8,118 nucleotides of DNA from an uncultured Clostridia bacterium (GTDB lineage: Bacteria; Bacillota; Clostridia; Christensenellales; Aristaeellaceae): NCBI GenBank assembly GCA_944363005.1, contig CALVTV010000145.1, forward strand, positions 1-8,118, read 5' to 3'. The notes below the pieces were generated by a model that did no database searches, was not told the DNA's origin, and saw nothing but the letters and a program-made list of their open reading frames with translations. Below, piece after piece: positions 1-6,663 of this stretch. Positions within the stretch are counted from its first letter, which is position 1; every line of letters starts with the position of its first letter. Both the position numbers and the translations under genes were made by a program.

Positions 1-848
1 AGGCCGATACGCTCGAAGAGCTTGCAAACGCCGTGGTCAACAAGTACTACGAGCACGTGAAGATGGACCCGAACCTGCTGGTGGAGACCATCCGCCGCTA
101 CAACGCCTTTGTGGAAGAGGGCGTGGACCACGATTGGGGCAAGAAGACGCTGGGCTACAAGATCGAGCGCGGCCCGTTCTACGCTGCCTGGGCGACCCCG
201 AACCTGCACGACTGCTATGCCGGTCTGCGCGTGGACGCGTCCATGCAGGTGCTCGATCTGCACGGCGAGCTGATTCCCGGCCTGTTCTGCTGCGGCGAGA
301 GCAGCGGAGGCATGCGCATCCATGGACTGGGCCGCGTGATGACCAGCGGCTACATTGCGGGCCGCTCCGCCGCGTCTGCCGACGCCTCCGGCATCTCCAC
401 GGCCAGCAACGCGCTCAACCCCGACTTCGCCGGTCCGGACATCTCCATGCGTTCCCCGCTGGAATTCGGGCTTGACCCCAAGGCCCCCGGCGTCGTGCCC
501 GGCGAAAACGCCGCGCGGTATGTCGCCGCTGCTGCCACCGCCGCGCCCACTGCCGAAGAAACGGAAGAGACGGCAACCATGGACGGCGAACTGTACACAG
601 GTTCTTCGGACAACGGCATCGGCGGCACCATTCAGGTGCAGATTGCCGTCAAGGATGGCAAGATGACCGGCATTCAGGTGCTCAAGCAGAACGAGACGGA
701 GGGCATCGGCACGCCGGTGTTCGAGCCGCTGATTGAGCAGGCCCTGGAGACGCAGTCCTGCGAACTGGACGCCTTCTCCGGCGCGACCGTGACTTCCAAC
801 GCCTTCATGGAGGCGCTGGGCAACGCCATGACCAAAGCCGGCCTGTAA
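1..848 (+). CDS. Fumarate reductase-like FAD flavoprotein, C-terminal part, with FMN-binding domain (5' truncated)
   Basis: The gene enters from the left edge; its first complete codon is at base 3 and it stops with TAA at 846-848. About 281 residues are visible. The first ~120 are the end of an FAD_binding_2 (fumarate reductase/succinate dehydrogenase flavoprotein) fold. The diagnostic stretch includes IPGLFCCGESSGG and then IHGLGRVMTSGYIAGRSAA, where the family has its late FAD-contacting loop and a catalytic-type Arg. An Ala/Glu/Thr-rich linker (about residues 173-192) leads to an FMN-binding domain of the NqrC/RnfG type. That domain ends with DAFSGAT; the Thr at 786-788 is the expected site of phosphoester-linked FMN added by ApbE. 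In known relatives FMN passes electrons to FAD, which reduces an enoate such as fumarate or urocanate. The true substrate cannot be told from this fragment. No secretion signal can be judged because the N-terminus is missing. Confidence 0.85.
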   Translation, partial: ADTLEELANAVVNKYYEHVKMDPNLLVETIRRYNAFVEEGVDHDWGKKTLGYKIERGPFYAAWATPNLHDCYAGLRVDASMQVLDLHGELIPGLFCCGESSGGMRIHGLGRVMTSGYIAGRSAASADASGISTASNALNPDFAGPDISMRSPLEFGLDPKAPGVVPGENAARYVAAAATAAPTAEETEETATMDGELYTGSSDNGIGGTIQVQIAVKDGKMTGIQVLKQNETEGIGTPVFEPLIEQALETQSCELDAFSGATVTSNAFMEALGNAMTKAGL

Positions 849-860
849 TCCATTTTTTCG

Positions 861-891
861 AATCCCCCGAACGCGCTTCGGGGGATTCTTT
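861..891 (+). terminator. Intrinsic terminator after the flavoprotein gene
   Basis: A perfect 11-bp stem (861-871 with 877-887) closes a CGCGC loop and is followed by a short T-rich tail, CTTTGTG. It begins 12 bases after the stop codon. The U-tract is weak, but the stem contains five consecutive G-C pairs. Confidence 0.75.
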
Positions 892-935
892 GTGTCCGGT
901 TCCCCGCCAAAGCCGCTCATTTTTCCAAGGGACAC

Positions 936-966
936 AAAAACGGAGGAGATGCATTCATCCCCTCCG
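936..966 (-). terminator. Intrinsic terminator of the adhE-kinase operon
   Basis: Read on the minus strand, CGGAGGGGAT (966-957) pairs with ATCTCCTCCG (950-941) around a 6-nt loop and is followed directly by TTTTT (940-936). The one apparent mismatch is a G-U wobble in the minus-strand RNA only, which supports this direction. It lies 18 bases beyond the kinase stop and faces the terminator at 861-891. Confidence 0.85.
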
Positions 967-984
967 TCGATTCGATGAAGTCGC

Positions 985-1743
985 TTATTCGAATTCCACG
1001 ACCTGCGTCCAACGCATCAGGAATTCCTTTTGCGCGCCGTACTTCTTGGTCATCTGCGCGGCGGCGACGATTGGCAGCCACTTCTGCACGTATTGCATGG
1101 CGATATCGTTCTTGCGGCAGAAGATCTTGAGGTACAGGTCGGCCTTCTTTTGGTCCTCCAGCGCAAAGAGCAGATAGGTCATCGCTGCGTCGGCAGAAGC
1201 ATTGCCCAGCGCCGCATGCGCCCAGTCGATCACGTACACCTTACCGTCGTCGCCCAGGATCACGTTCGTCGGGTTGAAATCGCCGTGCGTGATCTTCGTG
1301 TGCGGCTTCATGTTCTCCAACCGCACATGCAGCTCATAGCGCGTGGTCGCATCCAGCTCGTCGCGCAGCGAGGAAATCTGCGCGTTGAGTTTGTCCTTGA
1401 GGCGGCCCATCTGCCGGGAAGACGCCCTGTGAATGCCGCTTTGGATGTCCACGAACTGCTCCATGTAGGTTTCCAGTTGCTCCGGGTTCTCCTGCATGAG
1501 CTGCGCCATGGTCTTGCCCTCCACAGCGCGGATGACCAGCGACCAGCCGCCATTGACATTGCTCACGCCCAACAACTCCGGCACGCACAGCCCCGCCTCC
1601 TCGGCCAGCGCGTGGTTGAGCGCCTCTTTGAGCACGGCCGACTTGGCGTAGCCCGGCACGAATTCCTTGATGATCTCGTCACCCGCACGGTAGACCGTCT
1701 TGGTCGGGCGCGAAATGATCACCTGCTTGTTTTCGATCGTCAT
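985..1743 (-). CDS. APH-family small-molecule kinase (phosphotransferase), substrate unknown
   Basis: A 252-residue protein with the aminoglycoside phosphotransferase/choline kinase fold. Visible kinase elements are Lys26 in EIIKEF (candidate ATP-binding Lys), the catalytic loop HGDFNPTN with His153, Asp155 and Asn160, and the metal-binding Asp173 in VIDWAHA. The N-terminal lobe is short, as in small stand-alone members of the superfamily. Members phosphorylate hydroxyl groups of aminoglycosides, choline, ethanolamine, homoserine or sugars, and nothing here picks one. A dedicated resistance role is not implied. The start has a strong AGGAGG (1758-1753) 9 nt upstream that overlaps the adhE stop codon, so the gene is translated from the adhE transcript with a 15-nt gap. 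A strong terminator follows. Fold confidence is high; function is unknown. Confidence 0.85.
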   Translation of the reverse strand: MTIENKQVIISRPTKTVYRAGDEIIKEFVPGYAKSAVLKEALNHALAEEAGLCVPELLGVSNVNGGWSLVIRAVEGKTMAQLMQENPEQLETYMEQFVDIQSGIHRASSRQMGRLKDKLNAQISSLRDELDATTRYELHVRLENMKPHTKITHGDFNPTNVILGDDGKVYVIDWAHAALGNASADAAMTYLLFALEDQKKADLYLKIFCRKNDIAMQYVQKWLPIVAAAQMTKKYGAQKEFLMRWTQVVEFE

Positions 1744-1758
1744 GATGTGATTCCTCCT

Positions 1759-4362
1759 TTACGCCTTTTCCCCGCGGAACGCCTTGAGATACATCTCGCG
1801 AATCTCGCTCATCAGCGGATAGCGCGGGTTCGCGCCCGTGCACTGATCGTCAAACGCATCCTCAACCATCTGATCGAGCGACGCCATGAACGTCTCCTCG
1901 CTGATGCTGTAATCTGCAATCGACTTCTTGATGCCAACGGCCGCCTTGAGCTGCTCGATCTTCTCGATGAACTTGTCGAGCGTGTCCTGATCGTCCTTGC
2001 CCACGACACCGCAGAAGTTGGCGCATTCGACGTAGCGCGCCAGCGTGTGCGGATACGCATACTGCGGGAACGTGCCCATCTTCGCGGGCACTTCCGCCGC
2101 GTTGAAGCGCAGCACATAGGTGATCATCAGCGCGTTAGCCACGCCGTGCGGCAGGTGGTGATAGGCGCCGAGCTTGTGGGCCATGGAATGGCAAACGCCC
2201 AGGAACGCATTGGCAAACGCCATGCCGGCCATGCAGGAAGCGTCGGCCATCTTCTCGCGGGCCTCCGGGTCCTGTGCGCCCTTGTCATAGGCGCGCGGCA
2301 GGTAAGCGAACACGTTCTTCATCGCCTTGAGCGCGAGGCCGTCGGTGTAATCGGTGGCCATCATGGACGCATACGCCTCCAGCGCGTGCGTCAGCACGTC
2401 GATGCCCGAGGCAGCGGTCAGGCCGCGCGGCTGGGTCATCATGTTGTCCGCATCGACGATGGCCATGTTCGGCAGCAGTTCATAGTCTGCCAGCGGATAC
2501 TTGGTACCCGTGCGGTCGTCGGTGATGACGGCGAACGGCGTCACCTCCGAGCCCGTGCCCGAAGAGGTCGGAATCGCGACGAAGTACGCCTTTTCGCCCA
2601 TCTTCGGGAAGGTGTACACGCGCTTGCGGATGTCCATGAAGCGCATCGCCAGGTCGAGGAAATCGACGTCCGGGTGCTCGTACATCACCCACATGATCTT
2701 GCCCGCGTCCATGGCGGAACCGCCGCCCAGCGCGATGATGCAGTCCGGGCCAAACAGGCGCATGGCCTCAGCGCCCTTGAGCGCGGAGGAGAGATTCGGG
2801 TCGGGCGCCACGTCGTAGAAGCAGGTATGCTGGATGCCCATTTCGTCGAGCTTTTTCTCAATCGGCGCGACGTAGCCGTTTTGATAGAGGAAGCTGTCGG
2901 TGACGATGAAGCACTTCTTCTTGCCCAGCACCGTGCCCAGTTCGTCGAGCGCGACCGGCATGCATCCCTTCTTGAAGTACACCTTCTGCGGCGCGCGGAA
3001 CCAGAGCATGTTCTCTCTCCTCTCGGCAACGGTCTTGATGTTGAGCAGGTGCTTGACGCCTACGTTCTCGGAGACGGAGTTGCCGCCCCAGCTGCCGCAG
3101 CCCAGGGTGAGCGACGGCGGCATTTTGAAGTTGTACAGGTCGCCGATGCCGCCAAAGCTCGAAGGCGTGTTGATCACGATGCGGCAAGCCTCCATGCGCT
3201 CCGCGTGCCGCAGAATCTTCTCCTTCTGCGCGGGGTGGATGTAGAGCGAAGCCGTGTGGCCGTGGCCGCCGTCACAGACGAGCTGCTCGGCCTTGTCAAG
3301 CGCCTCGTCAAAGTCCTTGGCACGATACATCGCCAGCACCGGCGAGAGCTTCTCATGGGCGAATTCCTCGCTCAGATCGACGCTCTCGACCTCGCCGATG
3401 AGCACCTTCGTTCCCTCGGGCACCTCGACACCGGAAAGCTTTGCGATCGTGCAGGCGCTCTGGCCGACGATCTTGGCGTTGAGCGCGCCGTTGATGAGGA
3501 TCGTCTTGCGCACCTTGTCAAGCTCCTCCCCCTGGAGGAAGTAGCAGCCGCGGCGCGCGAACTCGGCCTTGACCTCGTCGTAAACCGCGTCGAGCACCGT
3601 CACGCTCTGCTCGGACGCGCAGATCATGCCGTTGTCAAACGTCTTGGAGTGGATGATCGAGCTAACGGCCAGCGGGACATCCGCCGTCTCGTCGATGATG
3701 ACCGGCGTGTTGCCCGCGCCCACGCCCAGGGCAGGCTTGCCGGAGGAATACGCGGCCTTGACCATGCCGGGGCCACCCGTGGCCAGAATGATATCCGCGT
3801 CCCGCATGAGCTCGTTGGTCAGCTGCAAGCTCGGCTCGTCAATCCAGCCGATGATGCCTTCCGGCGCACCGGCGGCCACCGCCGCATCCAGAACGGCCTT
3901 CGCGGCGGCAATGGTGCAGCGCTTGGCGCGCGGATGCGGGCTGATGAGGATGGCGTTGCGGGTCTTCAGGCACAGCAGCGACTTGAAGATGGCCGTGGAC
4001 GTCGGGTTCGTGGTCGGAATGACCGCAGCCACCAGTCCAATCGGCTCGGCGATCTTGCGGATGCCGAATGCCGGGTCCTCCTCGATGACGCCGCACGTCT
4101 TGGTGTAGCGGTATGCGTTGTAGATATATTCACTGGCGTAGTGGTTCTTGATAACCTTATCCTCTACAACGCCCATGCCAGTCTCTTCCCGAGCCATTTT
4201 CGCCAGCGGAATGCGCGCCTTGTTGGCCGCCATCGCTGCCGCAAAGAAGATTTTATCGACCTGCTCCTGCGTCATCTTGGCGAATTCGCGCTGTGCGCAG
4301 CGCATCTGCGCCATGCGAGCGTTCAACGTTTCCACGCTGGAGATGCTGATCGTTTCCTGCAT
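1759..4362 (-). CDS. adhE: Bifunctional acetaldehyde-CoA/alcohol dehydrogenase AdhE
   Basis: AdhE converts acetyl-CoA to acetaldehyde and then ethanol, using two NADH; it is cytoplasmic and in characterised members forms spirosome filaments. Numbering below is from the ATG at 4371. Residues ~15-450 are a CoA-acylating aldehyde dehydrogenase, with GVGAGNTP (216-223) and the nucleophile Cys251 in MICASEQS. The linker contains ENMLWF. Residues ~460-870 are an iron-dependent alcohol dehydrogenase with GGGSAMD (549-555). The iron ligands are Asp658 and His662 (GIDVLTHALEAY), His728 (CHSMAHKLG) and His742 (LPHG), spaced as in E. coli AdhE. No catalytic residue is missing. The ATG at 4371 directly abuts the GGGAGG at 4377-4372, leaving no spacer. 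The in-frame ATG at 4362 has a 9-nt spacer, so I start there (867 aa). The lysine-rich tail of the E. coli enzyme is absent. The gene is first in an operon with the kinase. Confidence 0.97.
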   Translation of the reverse strand: MQETISISSVETLNARMAQMRCAQREFAKMTQEQVDKIFFAAAMAANKARIPLAKMAREETGMGVVEDKVIKNHYASEYIYNAYRYTKTCGVIEEDPAFGIRKIAEPIGLVAAVIPTTNPTSTAIFKSLLCLKTRNAILISPHPRAKRCTIAAAKAVLDAAVAAGAPEGIIGWIDEPSLQLTNELMRDADIILATGGPGMVKAAYSSGKPALGVGAGNTPVIIDETADVPLAVSSIIHSKTFDNGMICASEQSVTVLDAVYDEVKAEFARRGCYFLQGEELDKVRKTILINGALNAKIVGQSACTIAKLSGVEVPEGTKVLIGEVESVDLSEEFAHEKLSPVLAMYRAKDFDEALDKAEQLVCDGGHGHTASLYIHPAQKEKILRHAERMEACRIVINTPSSFGGIGDLYNFKMPPSLTLGCGSWGGNSVSENVGVKHLLNIKTVAERRENMLWFRAPQKVYFKKGCMPVALDELGTVLGKKKCFIVTDSFLYQNGYVAPIEKKLDEMGIQHTCFYDVAPDPNLSSALKGAEAMRLFGPDCIIALGGGSAMDAGKIMWVMYEHPDVDFLDLAMRFMDIRKRVYTFPKMGEKAYFVAIPTSSGTGSEVTPFAVITDDRTGTKYPLADYELLPNMAIVDADNMMTQPRGLTAASGIDVLTHALEAYASMMATDYTDGLALKAMKNVFAYLPRAYDKGAQDPEAREKMADASCMAGMAFANAFLGVCHSMAHKLGAYHHLPHGVANALMITYVLRFNAAEVPAKMGTFPQYAYPHTLARYVECANFCGVVGKDDQDTLDKFIEKIEQLKAAVGIKKSIADYSISEETFMASLDQMVEDAFDDQCTGANPRYPLMSEIREMYLKAFRGEKA

Positions 4363-4409
4363 GCTGTTCATCCTCCCGATGCATGTTCGTGAATTTCTTG
4401 ACGATCTGT

Positions 4410-4438
4410 ATTATACGCCACATGCGCCGTTTTGTCAA
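4410..4438 (-). promoter_or_regulatory. Consensus housekeeping-sigma promoter of adhE
   Basis: On the minus strand, TTGACA (4438-4433) and TATAAT (4415-4410) are separated by exactly 17 bases, so both hexamers are perfect. Transcription should begin near 4403, giving a leader of about 40 nt before the ATG at 4362. A promoter this strong suggests that expression is set by a repressor. Confidence 0.9.
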
Positions 4439-4449
4439 ATTATTAACGC
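4432..4449. promoter_or_regulatory. Candidate Rex operator overlapping the adhE -35 box
   Basis: TTGTCAAATTATTAACGC resembles the Rex palindrome TTGTTAA-N4-TTAACAA, with 6 of 7 matches in the left half and 5 of 7 in the right. The -35 hexamer lies inside the left half, so a bound repressor would block RNA polymerase. Rex senses the NADH/NAD+ ratio and is an established regulator of adhE in Bacillota. No rex gene is visible in this window. Assignment rests on motif resemblance and position. Confidence 0.5.
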
Positions 4450-4802
4450 ACTCAAAGAAGCAAAACTGTCCTCCAATTTTTTGTGAATCCTGTCCGTTTT
4501 TCCATTTTGATAGGGAATTTCAAGAAAAGGATATTGTCTGTTTTGCCCGGAATCCTTCTTGTATTCGTTGTAAAACTGTCAAATATAAAAAATTTTCTCT
4601 GAAATACAGCCCTGTTTTTCGCACGCGCGTTTCATCTTTGTGAATCAATAAACTATATCTGTATCAAGCCGGCTCTGCTCTCGCCAATAAGCAGCACTCC
4701 TCCTTTTTCCATTTGGTTAAACTGTGCGAATCTCCAAAGAAACCCCGAGCGCTCATAAGCCTGATCCCGCAGGGAGGTTTGGCCAGAAATCCGGATTGCG
4801 TA
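4450..4802. other. AT-rich intergenic spacer without a credible gene
   Basis: This stretch, especially 4450-4660, is visibly richer in A and T than the flanking genes. Reading frames here are under 90 codons, lack a properly spaced ribosome binding site and show no recognisable domain. A strong Shine-Dalgarno-like run on the minus strand near 4690 is followed only by a frame of a few codons. The 10-mer TTTGTGAATC occurs twice (4480-4489 and 4637-4646). No clear riboswitch was recognised. Confidence 0.5.
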
Positions 4803-4840
4803 AAAAGGCGGCCCTTTCCTACCGGAAAAAGCCGCCTTTT
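4803..4840. terminator. Bidirectional intrinsic terminator after the aminotransferase gene
   Basis: AAAAGGCGGC (4803-4812) pairs with GCCGCCTTTT (4831-4840), with an inner TTTCC/GGAAA stem closing a TACC loop. The flanking A-run and T-run give a U-tract in either direction. It starts 12 bases beyond the stop of the minus-strand aminotransferase, which is its likely client. Confidence 0.85.
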
Positions 4841-4851
4841 GCAATGTATGA

Positions 4852-6030
4852 TCACCGCCTGTGCCTGGCCACGATGTCCAGCACGGCGTCTGCTACATAG
4901 CGGGCGTTCTCGACGCCCAGCGTAGAATACATGGGGAGCGAAATCTCGCTCTCGGAGAAGGCATACGCCTTGGGGAAATCCTCCGGCCGGTAGCCAAAGC
5001 GCTTGACATAAGCACTCATGGTATGCAGCGCGATGAAGTGCACGCTCACCCCGACGTTGCGCGCCTTGAGTTCCTCAATGAACTGATCCCGCGAGATCGT
5101 CAGCCGCTGCGGGTCGATGCGCAGGATATACAGATGGCGGCTGTGATGGCAATAGGCCGGGGTCTTTTGCAGGATCAGCTCCGGCACACCGGCAAACGCC
5201 TGCTCGTAGACGTCAACCGCCTCAAAGCGGCGGCGCTGCATGTCGTCCATGCGGGCAAGCTGGGTGAGCGCCAGCGCGGCCTGAATGTCGAACATGTTGT
5301 ACTTGTAGCCCGGCTCTTCGATGTCGTAGCGCCAGGAACCCTCCTTGCCGTAGCGGTTCCACGCACCCGCGCTCATGCCGTGGCAAGAGAGCACGCGCGC
5401 CTTCTGGGCGATGTCGTCATCGTCGGTGACCAGCGCGCCGCCCTCGCCGCAAGCCAGATTCTTTGTGGCATAGAACGAATACGAAACCGCACCGCGCGGA
5501 TGATGGCCGATCAATTCGCCGTTGTAACGCGTTTCTACGGCGTGTGCGGCGTCCTCAGAGAGGAACAGGTCGTGCGCCTGGCAAATTTCCCCGATGCGTC
5601 CCAGATCCGCCGCCAAACCGGAATAATGCACGGGTACGACCGCGCGCGTGCGGCTTGTGATCTTGCGCTCGATCTCGTCGGGATCAATGAGGCCGGTTTC
5701 CGGATCGATATCGGCAAAGACAGGCGTAGCGCCCAAATGCAAAATGGTATTCGCCGTCGAGGCAAACGTCAGCGGCGTGGTGATGACCTCATCGCCCGGG
5801 CCGATGCCCTGCGAGAGCAACGCCAGATGCAGCGCCGCCGTGCAGGAATTGACCGCAACACAGTGCTTGGCGCCGACATACTCAGCAAATTTCTTTTCAA
5901 ACTCAATGGTGCGCGGCCCCTTTGCCCACCAGCCGGACCTGACCACTTCCCCGACAGCTTCTACTTCCGCCTCGGAGATATCCGGCAGACAAAACGGTAA
6001 CCACGACTCCCTAACCGCAAACTCGCTCAT
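4852..6030 (-). CDS. DegT/DnrJ/EryC1/StrS family PLP-dependent sugar aminotransferase (ArnB-like)
   Basis: A 392-residue, full-length fold-type I aminotransferase. The family moves an amino group, usually from glutamate, onto a nucleotide-linked 3- or 4-keto sugar. Visible elements are the phosphate-binding NSCTAAL (61-67), EDAAHA (159-164) whose Asp160 should contact the pyridine nitrogen of PLP, and the Schiff-base Lys190 in SFYATKNLACGEGG. GYKYNMFDIQAALALTQL (241-258) and SVHFIALH (329-336) follow the pattern of ArnB (UDP-4-amino-4-deoxy-L-arabinose aminotransferase) more than other subgroups. The exact sugar is not determined and I assign no symbol. ATG at 6030 has GGGAGG (6041-6036) 5 nt upstream. 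The gene is monocistronic here, with its own promoter and terminator, and no other sugar-nucleotide gene is in view, so its partners must lie elsewhere. Confidence 0.92.
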   Translation of the reverse strand: MSEFAVRESWLPFCLPDISEAEVEAVGEVVRSGWWAKGPRTIEFEKKFAEYVGAKHCVAVNSCTAALHLALLSQGIGPGDEVITTPLTFASTANTILHLGATPVFADIDPETGLIDPDEIERKITSRTRAVVPVHYSGLAADLGRIGEICQAHDLFLSEDAAHAVETRYNGELIGHHPRGAVSYSFYATKNLACGEGGALVTDDDDIAQKARVLSCHGMSAGAWNRYGKEGSWRYDIEEPGYKYNMFDIQAALALTQLARMDDMQRRRFEAVDVYEQAFAGVPELILQKTPAYCHHSRHLYILRIDPQRLTISRDQFIEELKARNVGVSVHFIALHTMSAYVKRFGYRPEDFPKAYAFSESEISLPMYSTLGVENARYVADAVLDIVARHRR

Positions 6031-6041
6031 TGGTTCCTCCC

Positions 6042-6060
6042 GCCCGGTAGCCGGGCTTTT
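6042..6060. promoter_or_regulatory. GC-rich leader hairpin abutting the aminotransferase ribosome binding site
   Basis: GCCCGG (6042-6047) and CCGGGC (6051-6056) form a 6-bp stem with a 3-base loop. In the minus-strand mRNA it ends exactly where GGGAGG begins. On the plus strand it is followed by TTTTT (6056-6060, counting the last stem position as the boundary), giving a small terminator-like shape that could stop antisense transcripts. Which role matters, if any, is not shown. Confidence 0.45.
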
Positions 6061-6080
6061 TGCTCAACTGGTTTCAAATT

Positions 6081-6109
6081 ATTATAGCACATTGCGCGGC
6101 GCGCTTCAA
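6081..6109 (-). promoter_or_regulatory. Promoter of the aminotransferase gene
   Basis: On the minus strand, TTGAAG (6109-6104) and a perfect TATAAT (6086-6081) are 17 bases apart. The expected start near 6074 gives a leader of about 43 nt. It points away from the trp promoter at 6262. Confidence 0.8.
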
Positions 6110-6261
6110 GCGCTCGACGCCGCCGTCGTGCATTGACAAGATTTCACCCCCGTCCTTGAAGTCTCCCCTCTTTTTTGCCGGTCTCAACCCAAAAACCGCG
6201 CAGGATTCTGTCGCCTTGCCCAAATCCAACGAAAATTTTTGATTTTCTGCAAAAACAGGGG

Positions 6262-6290
6262 TTGACAATCCTGCTTCACCGCGCTATAAT
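6262..6290 (+). promoter_or_regulatory. Consensus promoter of the T-box/trpXY operon
   Basis: TTGACA (6262-6267) and TATAAT (6285-6290) are both perfect, with a 17-base spacer. An A/T-rich tract just upstream (about 6230-6256) could act as an UP element. Transcription should begin near 6297, shortly before the T-box stem I. Confidence 0.92.
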
Positions 6291-6296
6291 GCAACC

Positions 6297-6581
6297 AATC
6301 GAACAGGAAACCGTTTGAGGAAAGAGAAGTAGACCGCTCCGCTTTATCAAAGAGAGCCGCCGTTGCTGGGAGTGCGGTATAAAGGGACGTTTGAAATGGG
6401 CTTTCCGAGGGCCTTGTCAACGGGCGTTTGCCTTATTAGACGAGGACGGGACGCAGACCCGTTATCCAGCTGCACCGTATGTTGGTACGGGGCAAAGCGG
6501 GCCGCAAGGCCAAAATGAGTGGCACCACGGAAGGTATTTCCGCCTCATGATTCCGAAAGGATTCATGGGGCGTTTTCTTTT
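6297..6581 (+). ncRNA. T-box riboswitch, tryptophan-specific (tRNA-Trp sensing leader)
   Basis: All landmarks of a transcriptional T-box are present. Stem I is closed by CCGTT/AACGG (6311-6315 with 6419-6423). The loop-E side AGTA is at 6328-6331, the AGAGAG bulge is near 6351, and the distal loop is closed by CCGC/GCGG. The returning strand reads GAAA-TGG-G, the same arrangement as GAAA-GGC-A in the B. subtilis glyQS leader as I recall it, which makes TGG at 6397-6399 the specifier codon (Trp). A further hairpin ACGGG/CCCGT (6446-6462) follows. The T-box proper has the bulge TGGCACC (6520-6526) between helices ATGAG/CTCAT and CGGAA/TTCCG. UGGC would pair with GCCA, fitting the G73 discriminator of bacterial tRNA-Trp. 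Uncharged tRNA-Trp should stabilise this antiterminator and allow trpX transcription. Confidence 0.93.
6541..6581 (+). terminator. Regulated terminator of the T-box leader
   Basis: A 14-pair stem (6541-6554 with 6559-6572; one T-T mismatch and one G-U pair) closes a GAAA loop and is followed by TTTTCTTTT. Its 5' strand includes CTCAT (6544-6548), which the antiterminator also needs, so the two structures exclude each other. Confidence 0.93.
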
Positions 6582-6663
6582 GCACGTGGCATCCGACGCC
6601 TCCGCTTTCCCACGACTGGTCACCGGCCACCATCGACAACACAAAAAGCAGGAGGACATCACC

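Noticed and set aside
985..1743. Calling the kinase an aminoglycoside resistance gene
   Set aside because: Only fold-level motifs (HGDFNPTN, VIDW) are shared. The operon with adhE and the lack of mobile-element features argue for a metabolic role, so no resistance name is given.
1030..4392. A 1120-codon plus-strand open frame lying antisense to adhE and the kinase gene
   Set aside because: It is a shadow of the two minus-strand genes: high GC at third positions removes stops from the opposite strand. Its product is His/Arg/Leu-rich low-complexity sequence with no domain, while the minus strand encodes complete AdhE with every catalytic residue.
4653..4844. Small minus-strand frames of 63 codons in the spacer upstream of adhE
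   Set aside because: No ribosome binding site at the usable starts, no domain, and one end runs into the terminator hairpin at 4803-4840. The strong GGAGG-like run near 4690 lies inside the frames, not before a start.
4861..6000. A 379-codon plus-strand frame antisense to the aminotransferase
   Set aside because: Same shadow effect. No ribosome binding site or domain, and the minus-strand frame is an unmistakable DegT-family enzyme.
6391..6663. An N-terminal extension of trpX by about 91 codons
   Set aside because: The extension is the T-box leader read as codons. The ATG at 6664 has a well-spaced AGGAGG and opens directly into a signal peptide.
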